Shown: positions 1 through 6,783, counted from the stretch's first letter. The stretch: 9,438 nucleotides of DNA from Methanobacteriota archaeon (GCA_023409695.1 JAEYQZ010000267.1:1-9438), one strand, 5' to 3'. Program-made: numbers and translations. The notes: generated by a model not told the origin, from the letters alone.

Positions 1-98
1 GAATATATATTAAACAACTATTCTTTATTTTATTTTGAAAGATGTCTAAATACTAAAATAATTCTAAAAATAGCTCTAAATATTTGTATCATAAACTA

Positions 99-133
99 AA
101 ATAAAAAAAGAATAAAGAGTATTTTTACTCTTT
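99..133 (-). terminator. Hairpin plus poly-T terminator of the flavodoxin-secF-secD unit
   Basis: Read on the minus strand, AAAGAGTA (133-126) and TACTCTTT (121-114) form a perfect 8-bp stem with a 4-nt AAAA loop. After a 4-nt spacer comes a run of seven T (109-103), then more T-rich sequence. The stem overlaps the last codons and the TAA stop (127-125) of secD. This is the classic layout of an intrinsic terminator; poly-U tracts are also the main termination signal in archaea. The remaining 1-98 is AT-rich and I see no gene in it. Confidence 0.75.
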
Positions 134-1339
134 TACAACGAATTTTTCTATGAATTTTGCATACACAGGCCTTGTTACAAAAATTCCTATTAAAACACCA
201 AGGATTGTAGTGAATGCAAAGCTTGAGAGGAGTCCAATACCTGTCATACCTCTTGATAACCCTACATAAAGCAGTGGGATCATTGCAGCGACTAAAGTGG
301 CTGCTGAAGCATATATAATGAAGAAAGCACCCTTAATCTTTAGGTTAAGTCCTGTCCTTTTCCTTTTTGAAACTTTACCTCTTTTAAGGACTTCATCAGT
401 TATAATAATCTGGTCGTCCACTCCAGTACCTATTGCGGCAATAATACCTGCTATGGCAGCTAAATCTATTTCCCAGTGCATAATTGAAGCAGCACCTAAA
501 ATAATGATAAGTTCTGCAATACTGGTAAATACAATTGGAATAACCAGAATAGGTTTTTTGTACCTGAGGAAGATTATAACAGCGACTACAATTAATGCCA
601 GCACACCTGCCATTAACGCTCCATTTTTAAACTGGTCTCCTAACTCTGCAGATATTCCTTGTACTCCTGCAATGCTAACCTGGACTGGCAATGAACCAGA
701 CTGTAAAACCGCTTGAATACCCTTTGCCTCATCCATTGCGGCTTCTTTTGTACTGTTACTACCTGTTATTTGCACATCTGTCGTTGGTACACCATTAGCA
801 ACATCTGCACCTATTTCTGGCGAACTAATCAGTTGATTATCAAGATAGAAATCTACAGGTTGCCCTGCTTTACCCTGTGCTGCCACTGCAAATTTTTTGG
901 CCCCATCAACAGATAAAGAAAACGGTACTTCCCAGTTATTTCCAGTAACACTGTAGGTTTTAACACTTACTATGTCTGCACCAGTAATCACGGTTTGGTT
1001 GTTAATTTTTGCTTCAAATTTACCTGGTGTCCCTATGATCTTTGCAACCTGATCCGGCTGAACACCTGCAATTTCCACAATAACATCCTGATCTCCGCTT
1101 GCCCTAACTTTAATGTCCGATACTCCGAAAGTGTTAAGACGCTTATCAAGTACTGTTGTTACTGTACCCATTGTAGTTGTATCAACTGGTTTTTCAAGGT
1201 GTATTTGAACGAGGGAACCACCTTTTAAATCCAGCCCTTCGGATACGCCATATATTGAAACTGTAGCTAAACTTCCAATTAAAAGAACTACCAGTACAAT
1301 TACACGGTAATCCTTTAAAAAGTCAATCACGTCACTCAT
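125..1339 (-). CDS. secD: SecD, archaeal protein-export membrane protein
   Basis: SecD is an RND-superfamily partner of SecF. It associates with the SecYE channel and supports late steps of protein translocation across the membrane. The protein has 404 residues from the chosen start. It has one N-terminal membrane helix (about 12-30), the family motif LDLKGG (36-41), an extracytoplasmic domain (about 42-238), and five more helices (about 240-258, 263-285, 291-313, 337-359, 367-389). The fourth helix carries GTGVDD (304-309), acidic residues at the place of the conserved Asp of bacterial SecD. It is much shorter than the E. coli protein, as is usual for archaeal SecD. An in-frame ATG at 1363 would add eight residues. 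I prefer ATG 1339-1337 because it overlaps the secF stop as ATGA and is preceded by GGAGAGTGG (1354-1346). Last gene of its operon. Confidence 0.93.
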   Translation of the reverse strand: MSDVIDFLKDYRVIVLVVLLIGSLATVSIYGVSEGLDLKGGSLVQIHLEKPVDTTTMGTVTTVLDKRLNTFGVSDIKVRASGDQDVIVEIAGVQPDQVAKIIGTPGKFEAKINNQTVITGADIVSVKTYSVTGNNWEVPFSLSVDGAKKFAVAAQGKAGQPVDFYLDNQLISSPEIGADVANGVPTTDVQITGSNSTKEAAMDEAKGIQAVLQSGSLPVQVSIAGVQGISAELGDQFKNGALMAGVLALIVVAVIIFLRYKKPILVIPIVFTSIAELIIILGAASIMHWEIDLAAIAGIIAAIGTGVDDQIIITDEVLKRGKVSKRKRTGLNLKIKGAFFIIYASAATLVAAMIPLLYVGLSRGMTGIGLLSSFAFTTILGVLIGIFVTRPVYAKFIEKFVVKE

Positions 1340-2178
1340 CTGCGACCACTCTCCATGTACCATCTAAGGATTCCAAGGTTCATAAGCCATGTAGCTATAA
1401 CGTCGGCAACAAGCCCTATTATCAGAACTTCAGCAATATTCTGCAGAGTTGCTGCAGAAGGTATGAATAATAAAACTATGACATATAGTGCTACCATTGA
1501 GCCTATAGCTGCTGCAGCCATTGTAAAACCTGTTTTCATGGCATTTATAGCTCTTTCTGTGATTGTTCCTTCTCTACGCTTAAGTATACGTGTGGTAAGC
1601 AAGATATCTGTATCCACACTGTATCCAATAAGCAGGAGTAATGCACCTACTGATGCAAGTGAAAGAGGTATTCCAAATAAAGACATTCCACCAGCTGCTA
1701 TAATAATATCAGATAATGCAGCAAGAATAACCGCCATAGAAGGTACAAAATTCCTGAATACTATAAATACAGTTACAGACATGAAGAGAAATGCAAATAT
1801 AAGCGTGTATATTATCTGTGTTAGAGCGGCTGAGCTAAGTACTGCTCCAACAGACCTATAACTTAATATAGTAGCCGTTCCATTCATGAGATTTGTAAAT
1901 GTATTTGCGTCCGCTTCTGTACCAATAGTTACAGTAGCTTGATTGTTACTGAACGAGTTTACAGTTACATCACTCGTATTTAGTCCGCTTTCTATCAAAC
2001 TTTTCAATTCATCCTGATTTATGGACTTTTGAAGTTGCAAAGTGGTAATGGTACCACCTTTTAAATCTACACTTTCGTTTAAACCATTTGTCGCTAAAAT
2101 AGCCAATGCAATTATTGTAATAATTATGGGAACCGCTATTAATGGCTTATATGATTCCATCAATGTTTCTATTTTCAT
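1336..2178 (-). CDS. secF: SecF, archaeal protein-export membrane protein
   Basis: SecF is the second half of the SecDF translocation accessory complex in the cytoplasmic membrane. The 280-residue protein has a first membrane helix (about 11-31), the family motif VDLKGG (37-42), a short external domain (about 45-118), and five further helices (about 122-141, 147-168, 173-193, 213-238, 246-268). The fourth helix carries IGYSVDTD (184-191), matching the conserved IGYSV-(N/D) signature of SecF. The start at ATG 2178-2176 is preceded by GGAGGT a few nucleotides upstream. The gene begins 12 nt after the flavodoxin-like gene and its TGA overlaps the secD ATG, so translational coupling is likely. 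Gene order is secF then secD, the reverse of E. coli secD-secF. Confidence 0.93.
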   Translation of the reverse strand: MKIETLMESYKPLIAVPIIITIIALAILATNGLNESVDLKGGTITTLQLQKSINQDELKSLIESGLNTSDVTVNSFSNNQATVTIGTEADANTFTNLMNGTATILSYRSVGAVLSSAALTQIIYTLIFAFLFMSVTVFIVFRNFVPSMAVILAALSDIIIAAGGMSLFGIPLSLASVGALLLLIGYSVDTDILLTTRILKRREGTITERAINAMKTGFTMAAAAIGSMVALYVIVLLFIPSAATLQNIAEVLIIGLVADVIATWLMNLGILRWYMESGRR

Positions 2179-2190
2179 TGAACCTCCCCA

Positions 2191-2685
2191 TTATGCTCCA
2201 TATATTTTTAAATCCATCTCTTCTACTGTTTTTTTCATTTCATCTTCTAGTTCATAAGCTTTTTTGCCAGCAGTTTTAATTAAGAAGGATGTTATCATTC
2301 TTCCGCCTCTAACTTCAATTTTCTCTTTCATCCTCTCAATGGTGTTTCTACCTCCTGACCCTCCAAGAGTAGCAAATAAAATTACGTCTTTACCTTGAAA
2401 ATCACATTTATCAATAAGGGTAATTATAGCAGGAGCAGGTTTTCCTGCCCATACCGGTGTTCCAATATATACCAGACCATAGTCATTTAAATCAACAGTC
2501 GGTGGCCTAATATTTGTTTTATTCTCTCTCATAGCATCCATTGATGCATTAATATAATTTAGAGGCCCCGACCTCTTTTTTAAATCTTCAATTTCAACAA
2601 TATCTGCCGAAATTTCTTTTGCAAGAGCATTAACAATGCTTGCTGTCTTATTAGTTCTTGAATAATATAAAATAATAGTTTTCAT
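2191..2685 (-). CDS. Flavodoxin-like FMN-binding protein
   Basis: This is a 164-residue soluble protein with a flavodoxin fold, expected to bind FMN and act in cytoplasmic electron transfer or as a small quinone or flavin reductase; the substrate cannot be told. The first strand is followed by a phosphate-binding loop, YYSRTNKTAS (7-16). A second cofactor loop is IGTPVWAGKPAPA (74-86) and a third is ATLGGSGG (105-112); these are the three loops that surround FMN in flavodoxins. No membrane helix or Fe-S motif is visible. The open frame reaches a TTG at 2709, but ATG 2685-2683 begins directly at the first beta strand (MKTIILYYS), as is typical of the family. It is the first gene of a tight unit with secF and secD, and the link to protein export is unexplained. 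Confidence 0.8.
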   Translation of the reverse strand: MKTIILYYSRTNKTASIVNALAKEISADIVEIEDLKKRSGPLNYINASMDAMRENKTNIRPPTVDLNDYGLVYIGTPVWAGKPAPAIITLIDKCDFQGKDVILFATLGGSGGRNTIERMKEKIEVRGGRMITSFLIKTAGKKAYELEDEMKKTVEEMDLKIYGA

Positions 2686-2743
2686 TAAGGACACTCTCTT
2701 ATATATCAATATTATTTTACATAGCTAACTTAATATTATTTTC

Positions 2744-2752
2744 GTATATATT
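2744..2752 (-). promoter_or_regulatory. Candidate TATA box for the flavodoxin-secF-secD unit
   Basis: On the minus strand AATATATAC (2752-2744), preceded by AAAT, is the best TATA-like element upstream of the flavodoxin-like gene. With usual archaeal spacing, transcription would start near 2720 and leave a leader of about 35 nt. The whole region is AT-rich, so chance TATA-like matches are common and the assignment is tentative. Confidence 0.35.
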
Positions 2753-2850
2753 ATTTCATTTAATATTTTTCAACACATTAAAGGCCATATTTAATATAAC
2801 TGAATTAATCCGTGAGTTATCACTTATTATCAATCTTAATAATAATTAAA

Positions 2851-2910
2851 CAAGATAATATATTGTTTTAATAAATAAAAACTCAATAGAATATTAAATT
2901 TATTATCTTG
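2851..2910. repeat. Inverted repeat downstream of argC
   Basis: CAAGATAATA (2851-2860) and TATTATCTTG (2901-2910) are perfect 10-nt inverted arms. Inside them, TATTG (2861-2865) and CAATA (2884-2888) are a second inverted pair, so the segment can fold into a long interrupted hairpin. It starts 12 nt beyond the argC stop, after a run of six T (2920-2915 on the minus strand). It may take part in argC termination or mRNA 3'-end stability, or mark an operator. The rest of 2710-2921 is AT-rich spacer. Confidence 0.5.
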
Positions 2911-2921
2911 ACTTAAAAAAT

Positions 2922-3932
2922 TTATGGATGTAATCCAGTAACATCCAGAGATTCTTTCTCATCAAATCCAAACATTATATTCATATTTTGAATTGCCTGT
3001 CCAGATGCGCCTTTAACTAAATTATCAATAGCCGATACTATAATAATTCGTCCATTTTGATCTATCTGGAAACATCCAATATCACAGTAATTAGATCCTC
3101 TCACTGCACTTAATCTTGGAATTTCATCCATATCAACAACTCTTACAAATGGTTCTGATTCATAAAATGCGTCATAAAGCTCTTTTATATATTCAGAAGT
3201 CACATCTTCTTTTAAAAATGCATGAGCAGTTGTTAGAATACCCCTTATTACTGGAACAAGGTGTGGTGTAAATGAAACCTTGACATCGCCAAATTTAGAT
3301 ACTTCCTGTTGAATTTCAGGCATGTGTCTGTGGGATGTAACCGCATAAGGAACAATATTATCACTGATATTTGGATAATGAGTAGCCTCAGTAGGTTTAA
3401 TTCCTGCACCGCTTACTCCAGATTTAGAGTCAAGTATAATTGCATCTACAAGTTTTTCCTTTGCAAGAGGTAACGATGCTAAAATACCACCTGTTGGAAA
3501 ACAACCAGGGTTTGCAACAAGTTTAGATTTCTTAATTTCATCCCTGTACACTTCTGGAAGCCCATAAACAGCGTCGAGCGGAGCTGAATGTTCTATACCA
3601 TACCATTTCTCATAAATAGTTATATCATCAAAACGGTAATCTCCACTTAAATCTACAACTTTAATGCCTCTTTCTATTAACTCTGGAACTATGTCCATAG
3701 ATGCCCCATGAGGAGTAGCAGTAAAAACAAGATCTGCATCTATTTTTTCTGCAGGAATATCTTTAAATTTAATATTTTCTCCTCTTAAATGAGGATGTAC
3801 CTTTGAAACATTAATCCCGGCATATTGTCGGGATGTTGCAGCAACTACATTTACATTATTATGATATTTTAAAAATCTCAGGAGTTCTCCTCCTGTATAT
3901 CCACTTGCTCCTATGATGCCTACATCAATCAT
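2922..3932 (-). CDS. argC: N-acetyl-gamma-glutamyl-phosphate reductase
   Basis: ArgC catalyses the NADPH-dependent reduction of N-acetylglutamyl-5-phosphate to N-acetylglutamate 5-semialdehyde, the third step of arginine biosynthesis, in the cytoplasm. The 336-residue protein has the usual family length. The N-terminal Rossmann loop is GASGYTGGE (8-16). The catalytic cysteine is Cys144 in NPGCFPTGG (141-149). SGVSGAG (171-177) and the active-site histidine segment HRHMPEI (201-207) follow, and the C-terminal helix carries NLVKGASGQAIQNMN (304-318). ATG 3932-3930 is preceded by AGGTGA (3945-3940) at good spacing. No close operon partner is visible: the neighbour upstream is divergent, and argB and argJ lie about 2 and 3 kb away on the same strand. 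Confidence 0.96.
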   Translation of the reverse strand: MIDVGIIGASGYTGGELLRFLKYHNNVNVVAATSRQYAGINVSKVHPHLRGENIKFKDIPAEKIDADLVFTATPHGASMDIVPELIERGIKVVDLSGDYRFDDITIYEKWYGIEHSAPLDAVYGLPEVYRDEIKKSKLVANPGCFPTGGILASLPLAKEKLVDAIILDSKSGVSGAGIKPTEATHYPNISDNIVPYAVTSHRHMPEIQQEVSKFGDVKVSFTPHLVPVIRGILTTAHAFLKEDVTSEYIKELYDAFYESEPFVRVVDMDEIPRLSAVRGSNYCDIGCFQIDQNGRIIIVSAIDNLVKGASGQAIQNMNIMFGFDEKESLDVTGLHP

Positions 3933-4607
3933 ATTATCTTCACCTAAATGATTTTAGTTTAATGTTTATATTATAAATTACGATTTAAAAAATCTTGAAA
4001 TATTTTTTTATTTTGCGTTAAAGGAATTATATATTCTTGAACACTGAAAACCAGTGGCTTTTACGGTTTCAAGATATAATTTACAAACCAAACTTTTTTT
4101 AATTTTTGGGTGTAACTGTTAATTTAGAGGTAACTTTTAGCATACTATTAAAAAGATGAATATTGATAATTAACATTTATTAATTTTTAACAATAAGTTA
4201 TATCTAATTTAAGATATAATTTAAATATATCAAACATATTAAAACTCAAATATCAAAATATTACTAATTTAAGTAAATTTTAAATCTTAAAAATATAAGT
4301 ATTCTTGATAAAATTTTATATTCTCCATATAGTCTTAAATCAATTTTCTTTAAAAAGAAAAATTGTGTATGATTAAACAATTTTTGTACTGTTATATCAA
4401 TAATATTTATTTTTTTGATCAAAACATGTTAATATTGTCTTAACTTTTTACTAAGTTTTTAAATCTTATTATTTCACTTTCAGTGTATTTTAACTTCCAT
4501 AGGATTTAAGTACATCTTCACAGTATTTTATGGTTTTTTAAAAAAGCATTTAAATCGCTTTAAATTAAAATTAAGCTTTTTAGAGTGCTTTATTTACACT
4601 TTTTTTT
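3933..4607. other. Long AT-rich gene-free spacer between divergent genes
   Basis: No convincing open frame, tRNA or rRNA is visible in this stretch. It holds the argC leader and promoter region on the left. Around 4035-4074 there is a slightly more GC-rich island with nested inverted repeats: TCTTGAA/TTCAAGA as outer arms and CACTG/CAGTG (4042-4046, 4052-4056) within, followed on the plus strand by a T7 run (4091-4097). The 13-mer AAGATATAATTTA occurs at 4071-4083 and again at 4211-4223. CTAATTTAAG occurs at 4204-4213 and 4264-4273. AGTGTATTTT at 4482-4491 recurs in the leader of the next gene at 4663-4672. Most of the rest looks like simple AT-rich spacer. Confidence 0.6.
4027..4034 (-). promoter_or_regulatory. 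Candidate argC TATA box flanked by TTCAAGA motifs
   Basis: On the minus strand ATATATAA (4034-4027) lies about 95 nt upstream of the argC start and would give a leader of about 70 nt. The heptamer TTCAAGA directly abuts it upstream (4041-4035) and recurs just downstream (3999-3993). A third copy lies in opposite orientation at 4068-4074. A second TATA-like stretch, TTTATAATA near 3965-3975, is an alternative that would leave a very short leader. Confidence 0.4.
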
Positions 4608-4622
4608 CGAAAGATTTATATA
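4608..4622 (+). promoter_or_regulatory. BRE/TATA promoter of the transglutaminase-like gene
   Basis: CGAAAG (4608-4613) followed by ATTTATATA (4614-4622) is a near-ideal archaeal BRE plus TATA box and the best promoter in the window. A start about 25 nt downstream of the TATA centre would fall near 4643-4650. A perfect 10-bp palindrome, TACTTAAGTA (4629-4638), lies between the TATA box and that point, where a bound repressor could block transcription. Confidence 0.75.
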
Positions 4623-4651
4623 GTACGGTACTTAAGTATTGCCACCAGAAG

Positions 4652-4670
4652 AATACATTTTAAGTGTATT
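4652..4670 (+). repeat. Small hairpin in the leader of the transglutaminase-like gene
   Basis: AATACA (4652-4657) and TGTATT (4665-4670) form a perfect 6-bp stem with a 7-nt loop, 7 nt before the first possible start codon. The stem is AT-rich and weak. It may affect initiation or may be incidental. Confidence 0.35.
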
Positions 4671-4677
4671 TTTATGA

Positions 4678-5694
4678 TTGGGAATCGGAGGCGGTATAAT
4701 TACGAAAAAACTGTTATTTGCAGTTATGTTAGTGACAGCTATGTTACTGGCAGGTATTGCTGGCGTAAGCGCAGCAAATGTGGGACATACAACAGCGAAA
4801 GTTAATAATACCCACATCGTATCTGAGAAAGCTAATTATGATATAATTAGCATAAAAGGTACAATTAAATCGGATATAAAACAAAATAAATCCGATAAGG
4901 CTGTAAAATATATTAAAAAAACAGTCAATAACAAATATCCAATAGCACTAAATAAGAACACAGTGAAACAGAAAGTACACAAGAAGCACTGGATACACAG
5001 TAAAACGTTGACAAAAACCAATAATACTGTATATCACAATACAACCAACATTACAACTCATAAATCAACCAAAACAGTGAAAACATTAAAACACAAAGTT
5101 ACAGTGAATTCAACTAAAAATACTACTATAAACAGTGAAAATTTGCAAGCAGCAGCTGGAGAACCAAAGAAAATCAAGAAAACTTCTAGAACTACCGGAA
5201 AATATCTTGCAGCAGGATCACCATCAACAGTGAAAATACCTAAATACTTACGAAAATACCTCAAAGCTACTAAAAATTGTCAGGTAAACAATGCAAGAAT
5301 TAAATCACTGTCAAAACAGATAACCCGAGGTAAAAAAACAAGACTTGGAAAAGCAGTAGCAATATTCAAATGGGTAAGGGACCGCGTTGGTTACAAATTT
5401 TACTACAATACTCGAAAAGGAGCAGTTGGTACATTAAGATCCAGAAGTGGAAATTGTGTAGATACAGCTCACCTGTTAATAGCTCTTGAAAGAGCTGCAG
5501 GAATCCCCGCAAGATACGTTCATGGTAAAGCTAAGTTCAGAAGCGGTAAATGGTACGGTCATGTTTGGGCAGGAGTACACGTAAACGGTAGATGGTACAA
5601 AGCTGATGCAACCAGTTCCAGAAACTCATTTGGTGTTACTAAAAACTGGAATAGGGTCATAGTAAAAGGTAAATATGTATCTTTACCATTTTAA
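4678..5694 (+). CDS. Secreted transglutaminase-fold protein, probable cell-wall peptidase
   Basis: Up to 338 residues. The signal peptide (KKLLFAVMLV onward, about 10-32) ends at GVSA-A and would be cleaved near 32/33. Residues 34-185 form a Lys/Thr/Asn-rich, low-complexity linker with seven N-glycosylation sequons (N43, N70, N115, N121, N124, N144, N148). The C-terminal domain (about 188-338) is a transglutaminase-like fold with the expected triad: Cys260 in SGNCVDTAHLL, His295 in YGHVWAGV, Asp310 in KADATSS. Methanobacterial relatives of this fold include surface proteins, and the pseudomurein endoisopeptidases PeiW/PeiP use the same type of triad. Cleavage or remodelling of pseudomurein peptide bridges is therefore the favoured role, though a bond-forming activity cannot be excluded. 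I see no pseudomurein-binding repeat. The start is uncertain. The only standard codon is TTG 4678, which has no ribosome-binding site, whereas GGAGG (4687-4691) sits 7 nt before an in-frame ATT (4699) and 10 nt before ACG (4702). Confidence 0.85.
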   Translation: MGIGGGIITKKLLFAVMLVTAMLLAGIAGVSAANVGHTTAKVNNTHIVSEKANYDIISIKGTIKSDIKQNKSDKAVKYIKKTVNNKYPIALNKNTVKQKVHKKHWIHSKTLTKTNNTVYHNTTNITTHKSTKTVKTLKHKVTVNSTKNTTINSENLQAAAGEPKKIKKTSRTTGKYLAAGSPSTVKIPKYLRKYLKATKNCQVNNARIKSLSKQITRGKKTRLGKAVAIFKWVRDRVGYKFYYNTRKGAVGTLRSRSGNCVDTAHLLIALERAAGIPARYVHGKAKFRSGKWYGHVWAGVHVNGRWYKADATSSRNSFGVTKNWNRVIVKGKYVSLPF

Positions 5695-5730
5695 TGGTAG
5701 AATACACATACCTTAGTTCTATTTTTTTTT
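5684..5730 (+). terminator. Terminator of the transglutaminase-like gene
   Basis: TACCATT (5684-5690) and AATGGTA (5693-5699) form an inverted repeat that spans the TAA stop (5692-5694). A second pair, TAGAA (5698-5702) and TTCTA (5717-5721), lies directly before a run of nine T (5722-5730). The two stems overlap at 5698-5699 and are partly exclusive. The T9 run alone would be expected to terminate an archaeal transcript. Confidence 0.65.
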
Positions 5731-5777
5731 AATTACTTAAAAATTATTAAATATAATTAATACCTATTTGAATTTTA

Positions 5778-5795
5778 ATTTTAGATATCTAAAAT
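5778..5795. repeat. Perfect 18-bp palindrome between convergent genes
   Basis: ATTTTAGATATCTAAAAT is identical on both strands. It lies 83 nt after the transglutaminase-like gene and 106 nt after argB in a convergent spacer. As a hairpin it would have a 7-bp stem and an ATAT loop, but no T-run follows on either strand. It may be a weak two-way terminator or a dimer-binding site. Nearby, ATACCAAT occurs twice (5806-5813 and 5820-5827). Confidence 0.55.
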
Positions 5796-5875
5796 AAATA
5801 AGAGAATACCAATTTTTCTATACCAATAAATTGTTATCTCTGATAGTTTCAATTTTTAAATTAACTCATTATATT

Positions 5876-5890
5876 CAAAAATAAAAGAAA
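5876..5890 (-). terminator. T-rich tract downstream of argB
   Basis: Read on the minus strand, TTTCTTTTATTTTTG follows the argB stop by 11 nt. There is no clear stem. Archaeal polymerase can terminate at such T-rich tracts, so this is a plausible argB terminator, but T-rich stretches are frequent here. Confidence 0.35.
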
Positions 5891-5901
5891 TAACTGGAAA
5901 T

Positions 5902-6783
5902 TTATGATTTAATCATCGTTCCAATTCCTTTTTTAGTAAATATCTCAAGCAGAACAGAATGCTTAACTCTACCATCAATTATATGGGCAGATGAAACACC
6001 ATCTTCAATAGCTTTGATACAGGTCATAGTTTTAGGCAGCATTCCTTCAGTTATGGTTCCATCCTTAATTAACTCTTCAATCTCATCGATTTTGATTTTC
6101 CGGATGAGTGACTCAGGATCATTTGGATCTGCAAGTATTCCTGGAACATCAGTTAATATAACTAACTTTTCTGCATCCATTTCAGAAGCCATATCTCCAG
6201 CAACAGTATCTGCATTTAAATTCAAGGTTTCTCCATTATCAGCAACACCAATAGGTGAAATTATTGGAATATAATCATTTTTAGTGAGTACATCAACTAT
6301 TCCCGGATTTATTGCTTTAATTTCACCAACAAGTCCCAGATCTACCATCCTTTTCTCGCCTGTTTCGCTGTTTATCACTTCATGAGGAGCTTTTCTAGTG
6401 GCTTCTATAAGTTTGCTGTCTTTTCCAGAAATTCCTACTCCATTTCCACCATGCCAGCCTATCCTTGACACAATCTCGGTATTTATTTTACCTACAAGGA
6501 CCATTTTAACTATATCCATGGTTTCCCTGTCAGTTATTCGTAGCCCTTCAATGAATTTTGGTTCTTTTCCAATTTTACTCATGGCCCTTGAGATTTCAGG
6601 CCCTCCACCATGCACAACAATTGGTTCCATACCCACATACTTCAAGAGTACTGTATCCCTTGCAGTGGAGTCCATAGCCTTTTCATCGACCATGGCATGT
6701 CCGCCATATTTTATAAGAATCTTCTTTTTATGAAATTTCTTTATGTAAGGCAATGCCTCTATTAAAATGTTAACTGTTTCCAT
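5902..6783 (-). CDS. argB: Acetylglutamate kinase
   Basis: ArgB phosphorylates N-acetylglutamate with ATP to give N-acetylglutamyl-5-phosphate, the second and usually controlling step of arginine synthesis. The 293-residue protein shows the amino-acid-kinase signatures: KYGGHA with catalytic Lys25 (25-30), VHGGGPEI (57-64), GLRITD (80-85), the substrate/metal segment LNLNADTVAGDMA (187-199), and Lys251 in GMLPKTMTC. The N-terminal helix preceding the kinase fold (NILIEALPYIKKFHKK) and the C-terminal stretch KHSVLLEIFTKKGIGT (274-289) match the hexameric arginine-inhibited class rather than the shorter dimeric E. coli type, so feedback inhibition by arginine is likely (inference). ATG 6783-6781 is preceded by GTGAT at close spacing, a modest ribosome-binding site. 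It lies downstream of argJ on the same strand but 256 nt away. Confidence 0.96.
   Translation of the reverse strand: METVNILIEALPYIKKFHKKKILIKYGGHAMVDEKAMDSTARDTVLLKYVGMEPIVVHGGGPEISRAMSKIGKEPKFIEGLRITDRETMDIVKMVLVGKINTEIVSRIGWHGGNGVGISGKDSKLIEATRKAPHEVINSETGEKRMVDLGLVGEIKAINPGIVDVLTKNDYIPIISPIGVADNGETLNLNADTVAGDMASEMDAEKLVILTDVPGILADPNDPESLIRKIKIDEIEELIKDGTITEGMLPKTMTCIKAIEDGVSSAHIIDGRVKHSVLLEIFTKKGIGTMIKS

Noticed and set aside
1340..1363. Eight-residue N-terminal extension of SecD from ATG 1363
   Set aside because: The downstream ATG overlaps the secF stop as ATGA and has a better ribosome-binding site. The extension is simply secF coding sequence read in another frame.
1355..1861. Plus-strand open frame of 168 codons opposite secF
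   Set aside because: It lies entirely antisense to secF and shows no recognisable domain.
3933..4677. CRISPR array or mobile element in the long spacer
   Set aside because: The repeats are short, AT-rich and unevenly spaced. There are no terminal inverted repeats, transposase remains or regular spacers.
4674..4803. Short frame from ATG 4674 overlapping the start of the transglutaminase-like gene
   Set aside because: It stops after about 43 codons and shows no features, while the overlapping frame has a clear signal peptide and domain. A frameshift joining the two is not needed.
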